From NCBI GenBank assembly GCA_035545735.1, contig DASZXS010000042.1, forward strand, positions 1 through 64,000: a stretch of 64,000 bases of DNA, read 5' to 3'. The notes under the pieces are model-generated. The model had not been told where the DNA came from, did not search any database, and saw only the letters and a program-made list of their open reading frames with translations. Shown here in pieces: positions 6,787 through 15,680 of the stretch; positions within the stretch are counted from its first letter, which is position 1, and each line of letters begins with the position of its first letter. The position numbers and the translations under genes were made by a program. The DNA is from JAJYKC01 sp035545735. GTDB taxonomy: Bacteria; Acidobacteriota; Terriglobia; Bryobacterales; Bryobacteraceae.

Positions 6787-7812
6787 ATGGGCGCCGGTTC
6801 CAATTTTATCCAGACCAGTTCCGCACTAAGGCGGATTGCAGAGCAGGCAAGTCAATTTGCTCAGGTGGACGTCCCTGTCCTGTGTTTAGGGGAGAGCGGA
6901 ACCGGCAAAGAGGTCATCGCTAAGCTGATTCATTCCCTGTCTCCGCGAGCGAACAATATGTTCCTCAAGGTAAACTGCGCCGCGCTCCCGGCGGATTTGC
7001 TGGAGAGTGAACTTTTTGGATACGAGGCGGGCGCTTTCACCGGCGCGACCCGATCGAAGCCCGGCAAGTTCGAATTGTGCCACGGCGGAACGCTGATGCT
7101 CGACGAGGTCGGCGAGATGCCTACCTCGCTGCAAGCCAAGCTTCTCCACGTGCTGCAAGATGGGGAATTCATGCGCTTGGGCGGCCGCCACCAACTCAAG
7201 GTTGACGTGCGAATTCTCGCCGCCACCAATGTGGACGTTCAACAGGCCCTTCGAACGAAGACTCTTCGGGAAGATTTGTACTACCGCTTGAGCGCGTTTA
7301 TTATCCGCATGCCCCCCCTGCGGGAGCGTCGTGAGGATATCGTGCCGATTCTCCGGTACTACATCAACCTGTATGCGGAGACCTACAAATTGCCCCAGGT
7401 GTTGCTCTCCGAGAATTTCATCAGCGCGTGCCTCCGGTACCACTGGCCGGGGAACGTGCGCGAGCTCGAGAACCTTGCCAAGCGCGTTGTGATTCTCCGC
7501 GACGAATCCCTGGTTTTGAGTGAGCTGCGGTTGGAGCCCGCGGGGAATCGTGAACTTCAGCTCGTGGATGCCGCCAACGACCGGCCCGACGATTTGAAAT
7601 CGCTGGTTCGCGGTCTGAAGGCGGATGCGGAAATCGACGCGATCCGTCAAGCCCTCGATGAGACCAGGTGGAATCGCAAGGAAGCCGCGAAGCTGCTGAA
7701 GATCAGCTACAAGGCGATGCTGTACAAAGTGCGCCAGTACGGGCTCGACCATCCGCAGGCGGCCCCGGCCGCCACGAGTGGAAGCATGCTCCGCCGCGCC
7801 GCCACGTGCTGA
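6787..7812 (+). CDS. Sigma-54-dependent transcriptional activator without receiver domain
   Basis: The 341-residue protein is an enhancer-binding activator of sigma-54 RNA polymerase. The AAA+ domain starts almost at the N-terminus: Walker A GESGTGKE (35-42), the sigma-54 contact loop GAFTGA (82-87), Walker B GGTLMLDEVGE (100-110), and the later YHWPGNVRELENLAKR. A Fis-type helix-turn-helix (NRKEAAKLLKISYKAMLYKVRQ) lies near 296-320. The receiver or sensor domain that usually precedes the AAA+ core is missing, as in PspF-type activators, so control must come from a partner protein or from its own level. The ATG follows a good GGAGGAG site by seven bases. It heads the exopolysaccharide locus; a second activator of the same build lies next to it. 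Confidence 0.93.
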   Translation: MGAGSNFIQTSSALRRIAEQASQFAQVDVPVLCLGESGTGKEVIAKLIHSLSPRANNMFLKVNCAALPADLLESELFGYEAGAFTGATRSKPGKFELCHGGTLMLDEVGEMPTSLQAKLLHVLQDGEFMRLGGRHQLKVDVRILAATNVDVQQALRTKTLREDLYYRLSAFIIRMPPLRERREDIVPILRYYINLYAETYKLPQVLLSENFISACLRYHWPGNVRELENLAKRVVILRDESLVLSELRLEPAGNRELQLVDAANDRPDDLKSLVRGLKADAEIDAIRQALDETRWNRKEAAKLLKISYKAMLYKVRQYGLDHPQAAPAATSGSMLRRAATC

Positions 7813-8233
7813 GGCGGAACGCCGGAAAGTAAAGCCAGCGGCCCTTCCGCGGGCCGCTGGAAATGTTATCCCCTCCAGGCCCGCGCTCCTTTCCCATCTA
7901 AATTGTGGATTTTCCCGGCTACGGGTGGCGTGCGAGCATTGAGGCAGGTTGAATTTGAGAATGGGTTGTCCGATGGGACGCCCAGTGGAGGATGGATTTG
8001 GAAGTGGAGAGCGACGGGGCTTCTAAGTGCAAAGATTTACCCTTCCGATCGGCGGGGGGCCGGCGCCGGAACGTCTCCCGGGCTCGAAGGCGCGGCCGGT
8101 GAGGATGCGTAACTCCCGTGCGGTGAACGACGTGGACCATTTTTTGGCCGGCATCCGGGGTCCGGTCTTGGTTCGCCGGATGGGCGGCGGCAATGGCACG
8201 CCGCATGCACTCCCAGTAGATTGAACAGTGGAA
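7813..8233. other. 421-base interval between the two activator genes
   Basis: Apart from the hairpin at 7835-7860 I find nothing convincing. A short frame at 7903-8112 lacks a ribosome site and family pattern. GG-N10-GC matches here are poor. Confidence 0.4.
7835..7860. terminator. Strong hairpin downstream of the first activator
   Basis: CCAGCGGCCC and GGGCCGCTGG form a perfect ten-base stem around a six-base loop, 23 bases after the stop codon. There is no T-run after it, so it is a terminator-like or RNA-stabilising hairpin rather than a classical intrinsic terminator. Confidence 0.5.
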
Positions 8234-9334
8234 ATGTCAACATCATCCGAAACGAGTCGAGCAAGCACTCCCTTTCTGAGTGACACACTGCCGCCGGAGG
8301 AAGTCATTTTTGGCTCGTCGCCCGAGATGGTGCAGCTAAGGCGAACGATCGAGAGGCTCGCGCCTACCGATGTCCAGGTCCTCATTCTCGGCGAAAGTGG
8401 CGTCGGGAAGGACGTGATCGCGAAATACGTGCATCAGCAGTCTCTATTTGCGAACGGGCCATTTATCCGCATTAACTGCCCCTCGATCCCCGCTACGCTG
8501 ATCGAGAGCGAATTGTTCGGCTACGAACGAGGATCGTTCACCGGAGCTCACCGGACGAAACCGGGCTGGGTAGAACTTGCCGATCAAGGCACTCTGTTTC
8601 TGGACGAGATCACGGAACTGGAGCTTCCACTCCAGTCCAAGCTGCTGCATCTGCTGCAGGACGGGATGTACTGCCGCATCGGAGGGCAGGAAGAGCAAAA
8701 GGGCACCGTGAGAATCTTGTGCGCGTCGAACCGGAATATGCAAGAGGAGGTGGATTCCGGGCGGTTCCGAACGGATCTCTTCTACCGGATCAATGTCGTC
8801 ACTCTTCGCGTGCCGCCGCTGCGCGACCGGCGGATGGATATTCCCCTTCTCTCCGAATATTTCCTGGGTCTGTATAACAGCAAGTTCGGGCGCAACGCCC
8901 CGCAGTTCGGCGACGCGATTTTGGATGCCCTGATCGAACATGATTGGCCGGGGAACATTCGTGAGCTCGAAAACGCAATCAAGAACTATGTGCTACTCGG
9001 ATTTGAAGGGGGCGTCCGGCGCAGCCTGTCCCAGCGCTCTCCCGACCATGGCGCGCCCGTTCGCGAAATGCCCCTGAGCCGGCCGCTCTCATCGGCCGCC
9101 TCTCCAACGCCGTTGAAGGAACTGACCAAGAAATCGATTCGCGAGATGGAGCGGCGGGTTATTCTCGATGCGCTCCAAACGAACAATTGGAACCGCAAGG
9201 ATGCCGCGCGGACGCTGGGCATCAGTTACCGTTCCCTTTTCTACAAAATGCGGTCTGCTGGACTCAGCCGGACGAAGAGCCCCGTTCCCGGCGCGCCGTC
9301 TGAGGAATCGGACCGGGAGGTTTTTCCGCAATAA
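8234..9334 (+). CDS. Second sigma-54-dependent activator without receiver domain
   Basis: This enhancer-binding protein is about 366 residues and closely resembles its neighbour. A short polar N-terminus is followed by an AAA+ domain with Walker A GESGVGKD (near 53-60), a GSFTGA loop (a permitted variant of GAFTGA, near 100-105), Walker B GTLFLDEITE and the HDWPGNIRELENAIK signature. A Fis-type HTH (NRKDAARTLGISYRSLFYKMR) is at the C-terminus. No receiver domain is present. A GTG six bases upstream (8228) is an alternative start; neither has a clear ribosome site. The stop overlaps the next start (TAATG), tying expression of the regulator to the Wzz-like gene. In known exopolysaccharide/PEP-CTERM loci a sigma-54 regulator (PrsR) sits in a comparable place, but PrsR has a receiver domain. 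Confidence 0.92.
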   Translation: MSTSSETSRASTPFLSDTLPPEEVIFGSSPEMVQLRRTIERLAPTDVQVLILGESGVGKDVIAKYVHQQSLFANGPFIRINCPSIPATLIESELFGYERGSFTGAHRTKPGWVELADQGTLFLDEITELELPLQSKLLHLLQDGMYCRIGGQEEQKGTVRILCASNRNMQEEVDSGRFRTDLFYRINVVTLRVPPLRDRRMDIPLLSEYFLGLYNSKFGRNAPQFGDAILDALIEHDWPGNIRELENAIKNYVLLGFEGGVRRSLSQRSPDHGAPVREMPLSRPLSSAASPTPLKELTKKSIREMERRVILDALQTNNWNRKDAARTLGISYRSLFYKMRSAGLSRTKSPVPGAPSEESDREVFPQ

Positions 9335-10965
9335 TGCGAAATCTGGAGCTTGAAGACGCCGACGAACGGCCCGGTATTACCTTTCACCCCCGCGATCTCG
9401 TCGCGATGGCCGTACGGCAGCGCCGCTGGATTGTGATCCCTCTATTCGCCATAGGCCTCCTCGGCTTTGTGGCGATTCGCGTGTGGCCCTACAAGTACTT
9501 GTCGGAGTCCGTGGTCCTGGTGCAACAGCAAAAGGTCCCCGACCAATACGCGGTAAGTGCCGCGAGCTCGCAGGAGAAGTTGGATCACCTGTCGAGGCTT
9601 CTCTTGAGCCGGACCCGTTTGGAACAGCTTTTCCGGACATTGAACCTCTATACGCCCGCGCAGTTGCAGAACAACATGGACGATATCCTGTTGAGCTTCC
9701 GGAAACGTATCGAGATCACTCCGATCCGGGAAGCCGGTCCTTCGAATCGCCTGACGGCATTTCGAATCGGGTTCTCGGCGAACACTCCGGAACTCGCGCA
9801 AAAGGTGACTCAAACGCTCACCAGCAGTTTAATCGACGAAAATCGCCGGGCTGGCGTCCAGCAGTCGGAAGGGACCAGCAGCTTTCTCGGGGGCCTGCTC
9901 GAAACGGCCGAACGGGAACTACAGAAGCAGGAGCAGCGCCAGCGCGATTTGAAAGCGGCCTATATTGGGGAGTTGCCGGAGCAGCTACAGGCTAATGTCC
10001 AGATGATCAGTTCGCTCCAGACGCAGCTTCAGACCAAGAGCGCCGCGGTGGACCGCGCCGAACAGCAGAAAATCTACCTGGAGTCCGTGTTGAGCCAGCT
10101 TGCGGCCGTTTCAAGAGCCCGGGCGAATAGCGGAATTCCGCAGCCTTCGGCAAATGGCGCTCCCAGCCCGTTGGCGATCGCTCAGGCAACGCTGCGCGAC
10201 ATGCGCAAGAAGTTGAGTGATCTGCTCGTTACGTACACGCCTCAATACCCGGAGGTAATCCGGCAGCAGCGGCTGATCGCGGACCAGGAGGCCGAAGTGA
10301 AACGGCTCACCACGGAGATGGCGAGCGCGAAAGTGGAAACCGCGGGTGGGGTAAAGGGCGACGCCGGAGCGGCGCTCGATATGGACCCCAGCGCGATTGA
10401 AATGCGCGGACGGTTAAACGCCGCCGACGCCGAGCTGGCGAGCGCCAAACGCGAGATGGCGGCTGTGCAAAAGGCTCTCCAGCAGGCTCAGGCCCGGGTG
10501 AACGTGATGCCTCTACGGGAGCAGCAGTTCGCCGCAGCGTCGCGGGATTACGAAAATGCAAAAGCGAATTACCAATCCTTGTTGAAGCAGAAGGAGCAGG
10601 CCTCGCTGGCTACCGACCTGATTAAACAGTGGGACGGCGACCAATTTCAACAGGTGGAGGCGGCCAGCCTGCCGAAGCATCACTTGCCGCCCTCGCGCTC
10701 CATGATCATTCTCGGGTATTGGGCGTTCGGTCTGTTTGTCGGACTAGCCTTGGCCGCGGCGCGGGAAATTTTGAATCAGTCGATCTGGAAACCCGAAGAT
10801 GTGGAACGGCATGGCGACCTGCCGGTGCTGGCATCGATTCCTGTCCTCCGGACGCCCGCCGAGGTTGACCAACGGCGCCGTACGCACCTGATCGAAGCCG
10901 CCGCGGCGGTCTCACTGGTTCTCATCACGCTCGCGGTTGGGATGCAGGCATTTTTATTCAAATGA
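9334..10965 (+). CDS. Wzz/GumC-type polysaccharide chain-length determinant
   Basis: The 543-residue inner-membrane protein has the polysaccharide co-polymerase layout. A first membrane segment at about 30-50 (WIVIPLFAIGLLGFVAI) is followed by a large periplasmic region rich in coiled coil (about 185-250 and 285-420), then a second membrane segment near 450-472 (IILGYWAFGLFVGLALAA) preceded by the proline-rich LPKHHLPPSR typical of this family. A third hydrophobic stretch ends the protein. Such proteins set polymer length and work with a Wzy polymerase and a tyrosine kinase. The kinase is encoded separately at 11038, unlike the fused proteobacterial Wzc. Its start overlaps the upstream regulator stop by one base (TAATG). 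Confidence 0.9.
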   Translation: MRNLELEDADERPGITFHPRDLVAMAVRQRRWIVIPLFAIGLLGFVAIRVWPYKYLSESVVLVQQQKVPDQYAVSAASSQEKLDHLSRLLLSRTRLEQLFRTLNLYTPAQLQNNMDDILLSFRKRIEITPIREAGPSNRLTAFRIGFSANTPELAQKVTQTLTSSLIDENRRAGVQQSEGTSSFLGGLLETAERELQKQEQRQRDLKAAYIGELPEQLQANVQMISSLQTQLQTKSAAVDRAEQQKIYLESVLSQLAAVSRARANSGIPQPSANGAPSPLAIAQATLRDMRKKLSDLLVTYTPQYPEVIRQQRLIADQEAEVKRLTTEMASAKVETAGGVKGDAGAALDMDPSAIEMRGRLNAADAELASAKREMAAVQKALQQAQARVNVMPLREQQFAAASRDYENAKANYQSLLKQKEQASLATDLIKQWDGDQFQQVEAASLPKHHLPPSRSMIILGYWAFGLFVGLALAAAREILNQSIWKPEDVERHGDLPVLASIPVLRTPAEVDQRRRTHLIEAAAAVSLVLITLAVGMQAFLFK

Positions 10966-11037
10966 GATTTAGCAGTGGCTCAGAAGGGAAGGCGGAACCG
11001 TTGTCGCCGGCATCGTTGAGGGGAGGAGCAAGCTATA

Positions 11038-11883
11038 ATGCGGAAGCTGTTTGATCCGGAGACTCAGGAGGCTCGGCGCGAGGCGGCGTTAGACGGTTCC
11101 ATGGTATCTATCGGTGATGAATTCATCTTCGGTCCCGACGGATCTGAAGTAATTTGGCCGGCCGATTTGCGCTCGGTCGCCAAGCTGCCCTATCCGGCAG
11201 CCTCCACCAGCCGTCTGGTTACGGATCGAAACGACGTCGGCGGAGCGGTTGAGAGCTTCCGCCTGCTCAGTCACCGGCTGCGCAATATGAAGAAGGCCGA
11301 CGGCGCCAATCGAGTCCTCATTACCAGCTCCGTGCCCAATGAAGGGAAAACCGTAGTGGCATCGAATCTGGCCATAACGCTGGCGCGTGGATCGGCTACC
11401 GTCCTTATGGTGAATGCGGACATGCGGAAACCAGGCGATCCGGGGATGTTCGGCGATGGTGGTCTTCCCGGGCTGGCGGATTGGTTGGAGGATCGCCAAC
11501 CTCTGGCGGACATCCTGCGGCGCTTCGAGGACGGCAATCTTTGGGTAATGCCCTCCGGCACTCCTCACCAGGACCCCGGCGAGCTGCTGCAAGAGCCGGC
11601 GATGCGGCGCCTGCTGGATAGTACCAAGGAAAGGTTTGATTGGATTATTGTGGATTCGCCTCCCATCAACCCGTTCATGGATGCCCACTTCCTCGCCGGG
11701 ATGACCGATACAACACTGATGGTATTGCGTGCCGGGTCCACATCCAAAGAGGTGTATCAGAAGTCGCTTAAGCAGCTAAAAGGGGTTACGCTCGCCGGCG
11801 TTGTTTTCAACGGTCACGATGAGCCGTCGCGTGAGCAATACTATTCCTACTATCCGAAACAGCAGCCTAAGAGCAGGTCCTGA
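11038..11883 (+). CDS. CpsD/CapB-type bacterial tyrosine autokinase
   Basis: The 281-residue cytoplasmic protein is a BY-kinase. Walker A is SSVPNEGKT (97-105), Walker A' is LMVNADMRKP (123-132) and Walker B is WIIVDSPP near 201-208. The C-terminus ends in a tyrosine cluster (REQYYSYYPK), the usual autophosphorylation site, followed by a basic tail. In this family the phosphorylation cycle of the tyrosine tail controls assembly of the chain-length protein ring and hence polymer export. The partner is most likely the Wzz-like protein encoded just upstream (72-base gap). The ATG follows GGGAGGAGCAAGC, a good ribosome site. The first 60 residues are an extension without a recognised domain. Confidence 0.92.
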   Translation: MRKLFDPETQEARREAALDGSMVSIGDEFIFGPDGSEVIWPADLRSVAKLPYPAASTSRLVTDRNDVGGAVESFRLLSHRLRNMKKADGANRVLITSSVPNEGKTVVASNLAITLARGSATVLMVNADMRKPGDPGMFGDGGLPGLADWLEDRQPLADILRRFEDGNLWVMPSGTPHQDPGELLQEPAMRRLLDSTKERFDWIIVDSPPINPFMDAHFLAGMTDTTLMVLRAGSTSKEVYQKSLKQLKGVTLAGVVFNGHDEPSREQYYSYYPKQQPKSRS

Positions 11884-12368
11884 CCCCAAACGGCTCGCCT
11901 TTCACATCTCCCTGCGGCAAGTGCCACGCGCTTCCGCGAACATTGCTCTCCGCCACATCTGCCAATGGCGTGGAATACGGCTCTCATTTGAACGGAATTA
12001 CCGGAATATTGGTCCCCTCCGGATGGGAGTTCCAAGCAGAAGAGACGGCGTGTTGCCAAGCACCGCAAACCTTTTCCGTTCGGTGAGGTTAGCGAAGAGT
12101 GCTCCCGGATGGAACCGTGCGTTGGGCGGAACGCGCCTTGCGCCGGTCGAAGAGGCGTAACCGCTTATAAATATTGAAATTCATACGTTTTTTGCCAGCC
12201 GCGGACGAATGACGATGCCGGACTTTCCCGAGTGTCCGGATGCTTCCTGGCTTGGGCCTTTTAAATGCATCGATCTTTCTTGTTAAGGTATGACTGATTC
12301 CACAAAAACGCTACTCCCGCGCCGCCGGGATGTGAACCGGGAAATCCATGCGCTCAACCGGAGATTTG
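11884..12368. other. 485-base non-coding interval before the sugar transferase
   Basis: No reading frame with a credible start or product was found. Near its end it contains a sigma-54-type -24/-12 element (12255-12268), suggesting that the downstream assembly genes form a separate transcription unit from the regulators and kinase. Confidence 0.5.
12255..12268 (+). promoter_or_regulatory. Sigma-54-type -24/-12 promoter of the polysaccharide operon
   Basis: GGCCTTTTAAATGC(A) has GG and GC exactly ten bases apart and TGCA at -12. It shares the core GGCC-Y-T-YY-AAATGCA with the element before the small exported gene on the other side of the two sigma-54 activators. A start near 12280 would give a leader of 70-90 bases to the sugar transferase. 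Confidence 0.5.
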
Positions 12369-13742
12369 ATGGTTCGCGTGTTTAATGTGTCGCTGCCCGG
12401 CCGGACCGTTGTTCTGGCAATGTCAGACATCTTCGCGATAACCAGTGCGCTTCTCGGCGCCGCGTTCGTCTGCGGGAGGGCGGGGGTGGTATCGCCATCG
12501 CTTGGTACAGGCCTGGTGCAAATCGCGATGATCACTCTGATCTGGATGCCGTGCATTTATTACTACGACCTGTACGAAACCAGCGTCCTCAGCAGCATTT
12601 CCGAGGGTATGAAACGCCTGCTGCAGGTAACTGGAACCGCCTGCCTGGCGCTGGGCTTCCTTTATCTGGTTTTTCCGCGCCTGGGTATGCCTCACACGCT
12701 TCTTCTGATGTGGGTCTTTCTCGCGGGCTTGACACTGGGCGTTGTGCGCTGGGTCTTTTCGGTGGTGAGCCATTCGGGTTCGTTGAGCCAGCGTGTGATC
12801 CTTTTCGGCAGCGGACCGCTGGCCCACCAGTTGTACGAACAAATCAGAATCCGGCCGGAACTCGGCCTGCGCGTGGTGGGCTCTGTCGGGATCAGCGGGG
12901 GGACTTTTGGAATTCCCAATTTAGGCGAGGTGGAAGATTTGGCGGAGGTGGTTCAACGCGAGGGCGCCAAGCATGTCGTGCTGACCATGGCCGACCGCAG
13001 GGGCGTAATGCCGATCGACGCGCTGTTTGCGCTAAAAGCGGGCGGCGTTCGCATTCTCGATGGGGTCAATTTATACGAAGAGATCACCGGTAAACTGCAT
13101 CTGGAAACCCTAAGGCCGAGTACCCTGCTTTTCTCCCGCGGCTTTCGCGGGTCGTTCATTGGGTCCCTCCTGGGGCGCGCGTATGAATTTACGCTGGCGT
13201 CCATCATGCTCGTTCTGCTCTCCCCGATCATTGCCCTGATGGCGCTGGCCATTCGTCTGGACTCCCCCGGTCCGGTGTTCTTCCGGCAAAAGAGGGTAGG
13301 GAAGAATAGCAAGGTCTTCGTGCTGTATAAACTTCGCTCCATGTATTGGGATGAAACGGACCGCAGTGGAACGGTGCCGGCCGGAGCCCAGGACCGGCGC
13401 ATCACGCGTGTCGGCTACTGGCTGCGGCGTTTCCGCTTGGATGAGCTTCCTCAGCTCTATAACATCGCCAAGGGCGACATGGCTTTCATCGGCCCGCGGC
13501 CGTTTACCTGCGAAATGGAAGCCGATTTAAGCGAAAAGATTGCGTTCTACCGGCAGCGATGGGCGGTTCGTCCCGGCGCGACCGGCTGGGCGCAAGTTCA
13601 TGGCGGATACTGCGTCACTCTCCAGGACAACATTGAGAAGCTGAGCCATGATCTCTACTACATCAAGAACAAATCGTTCGGCCTCGACTGCCTGGTTCTC
13701 CTGAAGACCTTCAAGATTCTGCTGCTGGGGAAAGAACGATGA
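12369..13742 (+). CDS. Undecaprenyl-phosphate sugar-phosphotransferase (initiating sugar transferase)
   Basis: This polytopic protein (about 457 residues) transfers the first sugar phosphate to the lipid carrier undecaprenyl phosphate, starting repeat-unit synthesis at the inner membrane. Several N-terminal membrane segments precede a Rossmann-like domain (RVILFGSGPLAHQLYEQI), then a last membrane helix (ASIMLVLLSPIIALMALAI) and the PglC/WbaP catalytic domain: SPGPVFFRQKRVG, YKLRSM, RRFRLDELPQLYN, GDMAFIGPRP and VRPGATGWAQV. The layout matches the sugar transferase associated with exosortase/PEP-CTERM loci. I chose the ATG at 12369 because GGAGA lies just before it and MVRVFNVSLPGR matches the usual family start; an in-frame ATG at 12348 would add seven residues. 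The stop overlaps the next gene (ATGA). Confidence 0.92.
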   Translation: MVRVFNVSLPGRTVVLAMSDIFAITSALLGAAFVCGRAGVVSPSLGTGLVQIAMITLIWMPCIYYYDLYETSVLSSISEGMKRLLQVTGTACLALGFLYLVFPRLGMPHTLLLMWVFLAGLTLGVVRWVFSVVSHSGSLSQRVILFGSGPLAHQLYEQIRIRPELGLRVVGSVGISGGTFGIPNLGEVEDLAEVVQREGAKHVVLTMADRRGVMPIDALFALKAGGVRILDGVNLYEEITGKLHLETLRPSTLLFSRGFRGSFIGSLLGRAYEFTLASIMLVLLSPIIALMALAIRLDSPGPVFFRQKRVGKNSKVFVLYKLRSMYWDETDRSGTVPAGAQDRRITRVGYWLRRFRLDELPQLYNIAKGDMAFIGPRPFTCEMEADLSEKIAFYRQRWAVRPGATGWAQVHGGYCVTLQDNIEKLSHDLYYIKNKSFGLDCLVLLKTFKILLLGKER

Positions 13743-14926
13743 GCGTGATGGGAAGCACGGCCCTGGTGGTCTTCTGGCTCTGCGCATTCTTGATTGTCTA
13801 TACCTATCTCCTTTATCCGGGAATCCTGTTCTGTGCGTATTGCGTCGCGCAGATCCGCAGCGACTTGAGATTTCTCGCCCAGCGGGGGAACCGCCGCAGC
13901 CGGAACCTCGACCGTCGCGCACTCCCGGGCGTCAGCGTTATTGTGCCGGCTCATAACGAGGAAAAGGACCTGCCAGCGAAAATCGCCAACCTGGACGAAA
14001 TCGATTATCCGGCCGAAAAGCTACAGTTTATTTTCGTTTCCGATGGCTCGGAAGACCGGACGGCCGAAATCCTGGGAGAAATCAACGACCCTCGCGTCGA
14101 AGTGCATATCCTTTCGCAGCGTGGCGGAAAGGCGTCGGCGCTGAATTACGCCGTGGAGCGGGCACGGCATGAAATTCTGGTGTTCTCCGATTCCACCACC
14201 TTGCTGACCTCGAATGCGATCGCCACGTTGGCGCGGCATTACGTCGACCCCACGGTAGGAGCGGTCTGTGGGTCGCTGCAGTTTCAAGGTAACGCCGTTT
14301 CGCAGCAGACCGAGGGCGTCTATTGGAAATACGAGAGTATGATTCGCCTCATGGAGGCCAGGCTCGGCGCGACCATGACGGCGAGCGGCGCCCTCTTCGC
14401 GCTGCGAAAGGAGTGCTTCGAACCACTTTCGCAGCGCACAATTATTGACGACTTCGTTCTGCCGATGCGGGCCCGGAAGCGTGGATTTCGAGTGTTGTAC
14501 GACCCGGAAGCCATTGCGATCGAGTTCGCCGCCTCGTCCGTTGCCGGCGAATTCACCCGCCGCGTGCGTCTGGCGATGGGCAGTTTCCGGGCTCTTCCGG
14601 AATTCCTGCGAATCCGCCTGCGCGGGTTCTCGCTGGTCGCTTTCCTTTCGCACAAACTTCTGCGTTGGGTGCTCCCATTTCTCCTGATCGGAGTCCTGTG
14701 CTCCAACCTTTTCCTTCTGGAGTCCGCGTTCTTCCGCTACACCCTCGCGATGCAGGGCGTGTTCTATTTTTGGGCTCTCCTCGGCGCATTGATGCACGAC
14801 CGGCTGAGGAAGATCCCCTATGCTTTGATCGCGTACTTTCTGCTCGCGATGAACATGGCGTTTCTGGTTGGGTTTGCGCGCTGCTTTTCCAACCGCAAGG
14901 AGGCTGCATGGCAGACCGTCCGCTAG
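13739..14926 (+). CDS. Membrane glycosyltransferase family 2
   Basis: The 395-residue protein is an inverting GT2 enzyme anchored in the inner membrane. An N-terminal membrane helix (VVFWLCAFLIVYTYLLYPG) is followed by the GT-A catalytic core: VSVIVPAHNEEKDLPAKI, the SDGSEDRTAEI nucleotide-sugar region, FSDSTTLL as the DxD-like site, and DDFVLPMRARKRG in the acceptor region. Three or four membrane helices close the protein. This architecture is that of processive or cellulose-synthase-like GT2 enzymes but lacks a clear QxxRW; HKLLRWVLPF is the nearest stretch. It overlaps both neighbours (4 bases upstream, 19 bases downstream), so it is inside the operon. Sugar specificity is unknown. Confidence 0.9.
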   Translation: MSVMGSTALVVFWLCAFLIVYTYLLYPGILFCAYCVAQIRSDLRFLAQRGNRRSRNLDRRALPGVSVIVPAHNEEKDLPAKIANLDEIDYPAEKLQFIFVSDGSEDRTAEILGEINDPRVEVHILSQRGGKASALNYAVERARHEILVFSDSTTLLTSNAIATLARHYVDPTVGAVCGSLQFQGNAVSQQTEGVYWKYESMIRLMEARLGATMTASGALFALRKECFEPLSQRTIIDDFVLPMRARKRGFRVLYDPEAIAIEFAASSVAGEFTRRVRLAMGSFRALPEFLRIRLRGFSLVAFLSHKLLRWVLPFLLIGVLCSNLFLLESAFFRYTLAMQGVFYFWALLGALMHDRLRKIPYALIAYFLLAMNMAFLVGFARCFSNRKEAAWQTVR

Positions 14927-15678
14927 AGCGCGCCGCCGTGCTCATGTTTCACGGTCTGACCCACGGAGAAACCAATATCGACGTTCCGGTTCGGGAGCGG
15001 AAATACTGGGTCAACGCGGATCGGTTCAGCCGCCAATTGAACGCCATCCGGGATTCCGGCGCGGCCATCGTTCCGCTCTACTCGTTTTGGAGCCGGCCGG
15101 CGGAGACGCCCGCGGCCGGGGCGGCCGTAATCACATTCGATGACGGAGCGATTTCGGACTACGAGATTGCCTTTCCACGCCTTCTGGAGGCGAACGCCAC
15201 AGCCAGCTTTTTCCTCAATACCGGCACCGTAGGCCGGCCCGGCTATGTGAGCTGGGACCAGGTTCGGGAGATGCGGAAATATGGGATGACCTTTTATTCC
15301 CATAGTCACGACCACGTTTATCTGACAAAATTATCCCTGTCCGCGTTGGCATTTCAAATGCAACAGTCCAGGCAGATGCTAGAGGAAAAACTGGGAGTCC
15401 CAGCCGAATTTCTTTCCCTGCCTTTCGGGGACGGTAACGGCGTAGTGATCCGGGAAGCGTTGCGTGCCGGGTTCGCCGCGGTGTGCACCAGCCGGTGTGT
15501 ACGCGCTCAGCCGGGGCAAACCACCATCGACCGTGTCGCGGTCTACGCGGGGAGCGGCGTTCGGACCATCCGGCGGATGGTCGGCGGCGACCCTTGGTTT
15601 TATGCCGGACGGGCCGCTAAAGCCGCCCTGATTCACATTCCCAAACGAATTATTCTCACGAAAGCTCACGCGAATTAA
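14908..15678 (+). CDS. Polysaccharide deacetylase (NodB domain)
   Basis: The 256-residue product has a NodB homology domain, the metal-dependent de-N/O-acetylase fold of carbohydrate esterase family 4. TFDDG (76-80) supplies the catalytic base and metal-binding aspartates, and SHSHDH (131-136) supplies the metal-binding histidines. An LPFGDGN stretch near 172 stands where the family has a third motif with Arg/Pro. The start is the ATG at 14908 with AAGGAGG eight bases upstream; the frame is open farther upstream, but that part overlaps the GT2 gene and has no family pattern. No signal peptide is visible, so it may act on cytoplasmic lipid-linked repeat units, or be exported in an unrecognised way. 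It likely trims acetyl groups from the exopolysaccharide. Confidence 0.9.
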   Translation: MADRPLERAAVLMFHGLTHGETNIDVPVRERKYWVNADRFSRQLNAIRDSGAAIVPLYSFWSRPAETPAAGAAVITFDDGAISDYEIAFPRLLEANATASFFLNTGTVGRPGYVSWDQVREMRKYGMTFYSHSHDHVYLTKLSLSALAFQMQQSRQMLEEKLGVPAEFLSLPFGDGNGVVIREALRAGFAAVCTSRCVRAQPGQTTIDRVAVYAGSGVRTIRRMVGGDPWFYAGRAAKAALIHIPKRIILTKAHAN

Positions 15679-15680
15679 TC

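Noticed and set aside
14665..14907. N-terminal extension of the deacetylase
   Set aside because: It overlaps the GT2 gene, while an ATG at 14908 has an excellent AAGGAGG site.
15347..15362. TGGCATTTCAAATGCA, a very good sigma-54 -24/-12 match
   Set aside because: It lies inside the deacetylase coding sequence, 320 bases before the next gene, which is tightly linked to its operon. It also shows that good matches can occur by chance, which lowers confidence in the intergenic ones.
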